Both the position numbers and the translations under genes were made by a program. The notes under the pieces were generated by a model. The model saw only the letters and a program-made list of their open reading frames with translations. It was not told the origin of the DNA and searched no databases. Below are positions 55,201-64,000 of a stretch of 64,000 bases of DNA, in pieces (the stretch's first letter is position 1; each line of letters begins with the position of its first letter). The stretch is from Silene latifolia (taxonomy: Eukaryota > Streptophyta > Magnoliopsida > Caryophyllales > Caryophyllaceae): NCBI RefSeq assembly GCF_048544455.1, contig NC_133532.1, positions 81,609,156 through 81,673,155 on the forward strand. The letters are read 5' to 3'.

Positions 55201-58200
55201 ACCACTACAAAAAAAAGTAGACTCATGAAAGCTCTATATGCGTGCATGATGAAGTGGCATGGCCAAATTTACATCATTTTCTATATTGCTGTTTAATTCT
55301 GTTCAATTGATCTTTCTTTAAGATATGTATGTGAAGGGTAGTTTATTTAGCTTCTGTGTGTGTTAAAGCAGCCCGTGTTTTTGAGGACTTATGTTACTTT
55401 AGTTCAAAGAAATTGGGGCATCCCATAATTTTGTTGCTTGGTGGATTTCTTGTCCTCCAATGGTTTTGTGGTATCATACAAAATACTATTTTTGATTAGT
55501 TCATTTCAAATTGGTCGAATCAAAAGGCTCATATTTTTTGGTTCTAAATAATAATGGAATAAAAAAAAATGGTTTAGTAACTTAGCTGCGCTTATTTCTA
55601 TAGGCAGCCATCATTCAATCCAATTCTTAACACATTTTTTTTGGGTTATTTGGAACGTCTCCTTATGTTAGAGCGCTAAGGGTGTGTACTTTTGATTCCC
55701 CCTTACTCTAGCTCTTTCATTATTCAGGGTATTTTCTGCATTCATCAATATGATTTTTGCTGGAGTTGGCGATTGACTGGTGGTCGTCGCTATAGTAACT
55801 TGGTAGGTCTGGAAATGAAACTAACATGTGGAAATGTCTGTGTTGCAGATACGTGTTGACCTTTTGCCACTCTGGTTTATCATGGGTATGTGATGTATTT
55901 CACAGAGGTTTCCAAAATTGAATGGAATAATTCTGGTGGATGTAATAATTTTGTGTATTTTTTGTTCTAATTTTAGCATCGAATTCAAACTTAAGATGTT
56001 TATAGGGAAATGCAGGTGTAGTTACTTTTCCACATTTGCGAAGCAGGGTGTTCCTAATACGTTTGGTCTTCTAAAGGGATTGCCCAAAGACTCACATTAT
56101 TTGGGTGTGGCTGATGACTTTAGTTACGCGAGAATTCGGTTGACAGAATACTCACAGGTATTTGCTTTTAAAAAATGCAGAAGTATACTATTCCACCAAT
56201 TTGGTATATTCCTTTTTAAATGTGTAAGCAGTAGATAATCGATTGATGGTTAAATGGAATGTGTTCATTTTGATTATATTCTTTCTATTTATCTCAGAAT
56301 CTGTATAGAGGAGTAATTTCCTGGCCGCCATATGTTATTTGCCATCACCTTTTAACAAATGGTCCTCTGCATAATTTATTTTGTTATACACGTTTCTGTA
56401 TCATTCCCAATGAAAATGTACATAATTGGAGTTGCCTTGTGATGGTTGTCTTCCTATCTATTGATCCTTAAGGTCACATAATGCTCTTTTTTGGAATATT
56501 TTTTCTGGTGGTTTGCTCATAGATTCGTGAATTGTCCTGATGTATCTGGGTATATGACCAAGTATAATAGTTTAGTACACACTTAACAAACATATGTTGC
56601 AAAAAATCAGCTATCATAATAATTATTTAGATATCTGTCTAGATCCGTTGACTATTCTGCATGTAGAGGATGATCATACTAGTGCATTATGTTTAAAAAG
56701 GATACACTCCCTTTGGACAATGCTCTGTGTTCTTTATCAACATGTTTGTAAGTTATCTTGCAGTATATAATATAACTTTTGCTTATTGTGTGCAGAAACT
56801 CGACCTTTCTGGATGCCCTCAAATAACAACATTAATTCTACTACTTTCTTTGCTTCGTCCATCAGACGGTCCCTTATTATTAGATGCTATAAGAACAAGT
56901 AATATTGATCTCGAGTATCCAAAATGGCTTTCACTTTTCCCGATTTTGTCTTTTGAGGCAATGGCCGAAGTTGACATATCCAAGTGTTCTCTGTTGCATC
57001 TTGGCGCTGCAGTGGATTGCTTTAAGAAGTCATTCCCTTTGTTGAGGACCATTAGGATGGCTCAATTCTTGGATTTTGAAACAATTATGTTATGCAACCT
57101 TGTGGAAAATTCTACCATTCGTGAAGTTGACTTAACAGTTGATGTCAGTCCCCTTTTACCTTCAAAAGTATCCGTTTTACATTCTGAGTCAGTAAGTAGA
57201 CCCACAAAAAAAAGATATTATAATATTTCTCCTCATCGAGAACCAAAACCATGGCCATCAAATATATCAAAGCTTACATTGGAAGGACGAACTGACTTTT
57301 CAGGTAAAAGTGGCATTCTCGCTGACCTATTTTATAGCTGCTTATAATCTTTTAGATGAGAACAAATCAGCAAACAGAATTCAAATTCAATGTTCTTTGT
57401 TTAGAAGTTTGCTTTTCACCTTTTCAGTACTTTTGACAAATGACTCTTCGAATGTTTAGTCAAAATTTTGACAGACATAAAAGGATGGAACTGAAAATGG
57501 CAGTGAGAAATTGGAGAATATGCTGCTGACCAGATTAGCCATTCGTTCTTGTCTGAAATTGTTCCTTTCCTTCTCTTTGTTTTTTTTTTGTTTCTTCAAA
57601 CTAATTCTCCAACGTGCATCTCTTTCAAAGTTTTCTCAATTAAACTTTCTGTACTTCACAGTCCCTTCACATCTCCTCTAAGATCTCTTTCATAGCCCCT
57701 TACATTCTTTGTTAGCTCTATTTCTCCTTTTCTACTTTTTATCTATTTTCCAAAATGGATAATCAAAGTGGATCATGTTAGTCAACCCCAAAATAATTTT
57801 GGGACGAAGGCTTTGTCGTTGTTGGACTGGATGAATAATAAATTATATATGTAATACTCTATTGTAATAGAAGTAGATTTTGTCTTTGATATGACTAAAC
57901 TTTGCTCTCCTGTTCAGGTAAATTTATTTAAATAGTGTTTTTATTCTTATTTTGATAATCCTTGATTTGGTTTTTTAAATGTTGCTGGCAGATGCAGAGC
58001 TCCTTGATGTTGCAGAGTGCTGTGCCTCCTTGATCTATTTGAACATTAGAGGTTGCTTGTCTGTAACGGATATCGGTATTGCAAATCTTATTGTAAGATG
58101 TGCAAAATTGCATTCGATTATAGCCACAAACACCTCATTTGGAGGAAATTCAATTTCTGCTCTTTGCTCTAGAGCTCAGGGTACCGCAAATTCTCCTTTT

Positions 58201-61200
58201 ACAGAAGTAGATGTGGAACATGTAAAAATATCAGACATTAACCTACAAATGCTTCATATAGGTGGCTGCAAGGGTGAGTACTTCTGCGCTCACAAATCTC
58301 TTATATATCTATTCTAATCATCCATGGCTTTCTGAAATTGACTAGTTACTGACATCAAGTATCTTGTCAGTTGTCATTATTTATTATGGTTTCAAAATGA
58401 ACCAAAACAAAAAAAAGATGCAAAATGTGGCTGGAAATTTTGGAAGTTGCTTGAATATAAAAGCAAATTCTTGAGTTATGTTTTTTTGAAAATTTTGGAG
58501 TTCTGTTTTAAAAGAATGAAGTGTATATTAAATGTATGTGGTAGCTGTTATTTTTATATTATGTTTAGCAATAGCAGATGTTGAGCTATTGACAAACAAC
58601 AAAAATCTCTTCTCTATCAGGCTGCTAATAAAAAATGATGAGAAACTACGATAGAGATTCTGCTATTATGTAGTACTTGAAGCTCAATTCATTATTGAGT
58701 AATGGTGTCTTGATTGCTTGGAAATAATGAAATATTGTATGGTATGGTCATAAAGTTAGAGATAACAAGAATAGCACTTTCATGGGAGCTCTTTCGCTCC
58801 CTTTCTATTTCTTTGGGACAAGCACGAGGTTTGCACGAATTTGTAACGAGTATGGCTATTAGGCTCTTTTCTGCCCTCCTATTGATTGTGTTATGGGGAG
58901 TGTATCTATTAAACATTTCCCTACCGTAGATCATTCGATTGCGACATTGCATGATGTCTCATTCTCAATCATCCATTAAAGATTGAGGATAGCACATGAG
59001 GTGCTATGATAATTACTCCCTACTCCCCAGTATTATGGTGCACTAGTATATTTGAAACTCACCTCTTTTTTCTGTTAAGGTGCTGCTGTTTGAAGTGGCA
59101 AACAAGTATCACCAATTTAAAATTATCTATCTTTTTAGATAATTGGAAAATAATTAATGCACAGTTGCCTTATGAAACAAAAAAAAAGGGCTGTTAACTT
59201 GTGCAGGAGCTGCATTGCATTAAAAACTGCGTCCTTATCTGCCAATAAAAAGAAAAGGTTCTACACATATTTTAGGATGCAGTGTTAGGATCTGAAATTT
59301 GTGAGGAGCTGTAGTATGATGTCTCAGGTTAGACCGTTTGTGGAGCATTTAATTTTGTGGTGCATATGTGAAGAAATATTATTGCCTTGATTGGCATCTC
59401 CATTTTTTTAATGCTTTACATTGCTAAGAAAACAGTGGCTATTGCATTTCTCTCTCTCTGAGAAGCACCTTGTAAATATTAATCTTCAAATTGCTAAAGT
59501 ATTCACGTACCTTCTTGTTAATCTTGTTCCCGTGCAGGTGTCTGTGAAACATCTCTTGTGAATATTTTGTCTAAAGGACGCATGCTCAAGAGTCTTTGCT
59601 TGAGAGACACTTGCCTGGTAGACCACGCGTTATATAGGTTTCTCGGTTCTGCCTTGGAGATGCTTGATGTTTCTAACACCATGGTTAGTTTGTAGCTATG
59701 TGAATAAAGTAACATGATATTTTGTTAGAGTTCGGAGAAATGAGGTCTCCGATTTCCGAACATAAAGTTGGTTCCTGACTTCCTGCCCTAGAGTAATGAT
59801 ATTATGGATTAGAGACCAATGAGCAAAGAACCCCTTTGCACCCCTTTTATCATTTAGACGTAACCAAATAAGGACACTTAATGGCATGCCTGGAATAGGA
59901 GCAGCAAGTGGGAGGTATTTGGAGGTGAAATATGGGTGGTGCTTTATTGTAGCGATGGTTGAAGGAAGAAGAGTTGGCGATTTAAAATTCTGTATCTGGG
60001 ATAATTTATTACACTAGGGCATGATAGTTGAGCTGTTTCACCCAAATTTACTCTAATTCTGGCTTGCCCCAACACTAGGAATGTGCAAGCAAGAGCCAGG
60101 GTTACCTATTTATTTTTTTATTATTTTTTTAATATGCAATATGTGATATCCGATTAATGACGATTTCTTAACAACTTAAAATCAGTTAATTTCATCTCTT
60201 GTGTTAGTCAATTGCTCTTACGTATGCAACTAGACTTCATTGTTCGAAGCATGCGTGAAGGTTGAAGTGAACCTGTCAATTTCACTGTTAGAAGCTCTTC
60301 CTTCAATAAAAGAAAGACAAAAAGAACATAAAAGGCTTGTATCTTTTTCTTGCATAGTGAAGTATGTCATATGATGGACTTTCCAGTTTTGATTTTTTTT
60401 TTTTTTTATATTTTATTTTAATTTTTGCTGTTGTAGATTTCAAGAGATGCTTTATTGTACATGGTTATGAAAAATCCTGGCCTGGAATACTTGGAAACCA
60501 GTGGATGTAGGAATTTGTGCCTACATGGGAAAAAGAATAGTGAAGACAATTTGGCATCTTGGTATCCTTGTGAGAAAATTTTCAGTATGCTGGGAAAGGA
60601 ATGCCGGTTAGAAAAGCTAGCAATTGGGTGGGGTTTCTCTGATTCATCTGTCCATGCAATTGGTCCTGGTTTGAAATCTCTTAAAAATTTGAAGGTGGGG
60701 TTAGGCGGATCATTAGGTCCAGAAGGAATGAATCTGTTGTGCACTTTATGTCCTTTGCTGGAATCTGTGTCTATTACGTTTCAGGTATTGTCGACTGCTC
60801 ATGCGCATTGTATACTACTATATTATACTATTATAGTGATTTTGAGGTCACTGTTTTGCCAGGGGTTAAATGATTAATTTAGAGCTGTCTACAATTTTAA
60901 TTTTCCAACAGAGAGAGTAGTTGTGAACTTATATTTCTTGCTTGTACTTTTGGTCAAAAGAACGGATATTTGCTTGGAATGAGATGATATTCATTATAAG
61001 AACCAGCAATTGATTCAAATCTTTCATGTCATTCGCAAGATGTAGCCTGGTTACCTATAAAAGAACAATAAGTGCTCTCCTAGATGAGCAAAATGTGCTG
61101 ACGAGAGTACGAGACTGGAGTTACTTTTTTGTTCTAAAACATATCTCCTCGTATATGTTCTTCCAAATCTAAACAATTGTGGCGTCTATCTACAGGTGAT

Positions 61201-63932
61201 TTCTGATATTGCCATCATGAAATTGTTGGTAACATTGAAAAGCTTACGGGCATTATCTATCCGCTATTGTATCGGGGACATATCCCAGCTGGCCTTGAAT
61301 TGTAAGGCTCCACACTTGAGAAAGTTAAAGCTGGAAAGGGTGACTCCCTGGATGACAAATGACAACTTGGCTCTGCTGACTCAAAATTGTGTCAATTTAA
61401 TTGAACTTTCATTGGTGGGATGCACATGTTTAGATGGAGGTTAGTATACATTATTATAGAGTGAAAATGCTATAACACTATGAGTTTGTTGAGAAATTGT
61501 ATCCGACGCATGCTCGCATAGTATTAAATCACAGTATGGGCCATAGCATTCTAATCTCACTAAATACAGTCAATATCGCCTTAGAATGTGATAAAATACC
61601 GCCGCGGTGATCTTTATAGCCTATACAAGGGTAATGTGTTTTGACTTGTGTACATTTGACCTCCCCATACATGCTGCTCGCGGGAGCCCTCGAAGCACTT
61701 AGATAATGTGGTTGTTTGCTGTACAAAAAGCTTCTTTGTGTTTTAGACCTGGGATTAGGGTTGCATACATCCGCATTTTTGTTATTGCACCAGAGCTTTT
61801 ATCGGCATTGTGGTTATGTTTTCATTGCTTGGTGAATCATACACAGTTAGATTAGCTGTTTTGTTCGTGGTACTTATGTCTAATACTGTGTGTCCCTGAC
61901 TTTAGTGGAAAAGATATACACTCTTATGGAATATCATGCATCTGAACATTTGTTCTGCATTTCACGTTGTTGCCTAATGAATTCCCTCTTTTGTAGATGC
62001 TCAGGAAATCATTTCATCAGGTTGGCCAGGCCTTGTTTGTCTCCATTTAGAGGTACTTACAAGGATTTGTCAGTTCGAATCACTTCCTGTATTTTAGTAT
62101 CCTGCTATCGTGTTTTAACAGAAAAGTGTGCATGCAAGTACTGAGATATTGGTACCCAAATATGGCGCTGATGTCTTGCTTGGTTTATCTTACATATGTA
62201 TTTTTTTTATTATCTTCATTGGTAGTTGGTACCCATTAAATAACTAAAAGAGAAAGAGAGAAATGTTGAAAAAAAAGCGGTACTAGGTATTGTTCTGCCT
62301 TTTCTACGTAGATCTTTTGAAACAGAATTCTTGAGCAACTAATGGTATGATGTTATGGCTCTTTCTCTGATACCTCTAATACTGTAAACTGTTCTTGTTC
62401 ACTGGGTGTAAAGTGTGAACAAAAGAGCATAAACTGATTTGGTCTAGAGTACCATTTAATTTTTGTTTTTGCTCATAATTTGGCATTTGGTAATCTATTT
62501 GAGTAATATTATAAAGTCGAGCTATGGTTTGAATTCTACCTGCCGATAACTTCTTTAATTTTGCTTTCACTTTACTACCATTGTGAGTGGTCGTTGAACC
62601 TGTAATAGACGTTGCTTTTGACTCCTGATTTAGTTACCTTAGCTGACTGGTGTTTTGTGCTTATAACGTTTGTGTTAGGACTGTGGATTAATAACTTCAA
62701 AAGGGGTTGGTGCTCTTTTTGACTGCAAAGCAATGGAAGACCTCCTGCTTCGCCACAATGTAAACTTCGTCATGCTTTGTCTTTTGTAATGTCATATGTA
62801 TGAATGCAGATGGATCTTTCAGAAAACACTAGAAATTATATGCTTTACTCCGCCATATTTCGTTTTGGCTTTGTCGCAAATAAATTTATTGTAAATTTCT
62901 CGTATAACCCTCGTATAATTTTGTATATGAAAGAGGGTCAAATAAAAGGACCACATTTCTGGTTGTCTTATTCTGGTTTATTCCACATCTTGCATTTTTC
63001 TTGCGTAGTATATTTTTAAAGCTTGCTTCTTATTCTGATTGTTTATCTTAAGTTCTGAGAAAAACAATGTAAATATGTAAATTGGAGAAATGAAGCGATG
63101 AGCGATCACATTATTATATAAATAATGATAACTCTGACTATGAATTGCTGCTTGCAGGGCTGTGGGATCTGGAGAAACTTTATAATCCATGCTGCTTCCA
63201 AAGTAAGTCATTTAGGGTGCGTTTGGATTGAAGGAATTGGAGGGAAAGAGAAGGAGGGGATTTGAAGGGATGAAAAATCCATTGTTTGGTTAGCAAAATG
63301 GAGGTGGAGGGATTTGAAGGGGAGGGAAAATGGATCCCTCCATTTCCCTCCTCCAAGCCAAATTATTTTCTCTCCAACAACGGCAAGATTTGAAGGAAAA
63401 ACCACCTCCTCCATTCTCCCTCCTCTCCCTTTCCTTTCCCTCCTTCCTCCTTCCCTCCCTTTCCCTCTTTTTTTGTTATCCAAACACACCCTTAATACTG
63501 CTAGAATATGTAGTACTCCTTCCGTGCCATTGGGTTGTTAATTTTTATCCTTTTAGGCTGGTCCGCTAATTGTTTAATGTTTCTGTTTTTGTAAATCCTC
63601 TCCATGTCAAACAACGAAAATGCCTTGATTTTTATCCCATGTGCAATGAGAGGTCCCCCTAACACACAAACAATAAATAAATAAATAAACCTACAAAAAT
63701 TATTTCACATGGGTATTTCAGTAATCTACTTGTTCAAAAGTCCCCCAACCATACTTCCATGTACGTCTTCTTAACTGTGTCCCAAAAGTGAACGTAAACA
63801 ATCAAATGGAACGGAGGAGTTATATGTAATACTCGTAAATGACATTCACCATAATTGTAACAGTTGCCTATGCTTAGAAGTTTATCACTAGATTGGTGTG
63901 ATGCGAGTGAAGGCGACTTAGATCTGCCGAAT
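52269..63932 (+). CDS. FBL11: BTB/POZ and leucine-rich-repeat protein, FBL11-like (3' end outside window)
   Basis: Exons: 52269-52471, 52568-52618, 53545-53665, 53994-54135, 54237-54286, 54795-54883, 54961-55096, 55849-55885, 56006-56157, 56796-57303, 57992-58273, 59538-59683, 60437-60784, 61196-61439, 61997-62052, 62679-62759, 63158-63202, 63864-63932. They sum to 2,760 nt, 920 codons, with every junction GT-AG and in phase and no internal stop. Residues about 46-155 form a BTB/POZ fold (ISSWDIPTIL, RLIEESTYFRTLFAGNFSES, FLPLFEAALYFGLERL); 156-327 a BACK-like linker (VKHPHLTVY, LLPLWFIMG, RIRLTEYSQ); 328 onward leucine-rich repeats (KLDLSGCPQ, AEVDISKCS, REVDLTVDVSPLLP, LIYLNIRGC, SLCLRDT, LEKLAIGWGFS, LRKLKLERVTPWMTNDNLAL, ALEDLLLRHN). 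Order and wording follow Arabidopsis BTB/POZ protein FBL11. The likely role is substrate adaptor of a cullin-RING ubiquitin ligase (inference from domains). Start chosen by alignment of GDEWVVV with the family. Only the extreme C-terminus is missing. Confidence 0.93.
63215..63491. mobile_element. Tourist-type MITE in intron 17 (TSD TTA)
   Basis: 277 bp, GGGTGCGTTTGGATTG to TATCCAAACACACCC, flanked by TTA at 63212-63214 and 63492-63494, the 3-bp target of PIF/Harbinger MITEs. The interior is purine-rich then pyrimidine-rich and would fold back. It starts 12 bp after the exon 17 donor. Confidence 0.85.
63516..63819. mobile_element. Stowaway-type MITE in intron 17 (TSD TA)
   Basis: Begins CTCCTTCCGTGCCATTGG after TA and ends CAAATGGAACGGAGGAG before TTA, the imperfect inverse. 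CTCCNTCCGT ends and a TA target are diagnostic of plant Stowaway (Tc1/mariner) MITEs. Together with the Tourist MITE it makes up most of this 661-bp intron; the acceptor of exon 18 follows 45 bp later. Confidence 0.82.
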
Positions 63933-64000
63933 GTGAGTACCACCATTTTATCTGTTATTTATTTGATTTGCAGTAGTTGATTAATTATGGGGTCTTCAAT

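Noticed and set aside
1-64000. tRNA, rRNA or organellar insertions
   Set aside because: No cloverleaf with intact A and B boxes, no rRNA core and no chloroplast or mitochondrial genes were recognised; tRNA-like matches are only primer sites of retroelements.

Overview
This is plant nuclear DNA, almost certainly from a eudicot. It has one split host gene with GT-AG introns and otherwise a thick mat of nested LTR retrotransposons, CACTA transposons and MITEs. The retroelement vocabulary (Athila-type elements with a tRNA-Asp-like primer site, Tat/Ogre-like LTRs, antisense plant-mobile-domain genes) would fit a Caryophyllales genome. That placement is tentative and rests on impression, not on any search.

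Layout. 1-2756: 5' end of an Athila-like Ty3 element on the minus strand (broken gag, primer site, 5' LTR), inserted into a minus-strand DUF7745-like gene. 2757-11078: a Tat/Ogre-like unit read on the plus strand. It carries two decayed antisense genes (DUF7745-like, 2757-4142; MAIN-like plant mobile domain, 4750-7765), a 66-bp tandem repeat, a polypurine tract, a 2.3-kb LTR and a primer site. 11140-12667: 3' end and LTR of another Athila-like element. 12876-30190: a solo LTR (TSD GTGTC) holding a gene-capturing CACTA (13645-19714, TSD ATT), which itself holds a second CACTA (17694-19683, TSD ACT), plus a complete non-autonomous Athila-like element (20094-29660, TSD ACCAT). 31262-50856: a second solo LTR holding an Athila-like element (32234-50302, TSD CATCA), which holds a gag-only Copia element (37189-49205, TSD AAAGT), which holds a third CACTA (45688-48997, TSD GAT). 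50857-52268: poly(A)-ended repeats, a terminal-inverted-repeat element and the upstream region of the host gene. 52269-64000: the host gene, a BTB/leucine-rich-repeat protein of the FBL11 type. Eighteen exons giving 920 in-phase codons are visible; the last few residues lie beyond the window. Its last complete intron holds two MITEs.

How the parts relate. No reverse transcriptase, protease, integrase or complete transposase was recognised, so every element here appears non-autonomous, truncated or solo. Most element ORFs carry premature stops of the type expected from decay of methylated cytosines. The host gene is open and in phase throughout.

The most interesting pattern is regulatory. Several unrelated LTR families carry their own family-specific CpG-rich dyad or palindrome cluster about 40-250 bp upstream of the LTR TATA box. 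In three of them a second copy of the same cluster lies in the interior, in front of an accessory or antisense ORF or where one may have been lost. This suggests that these elements reuse an LTR enhancer module for internal genes.
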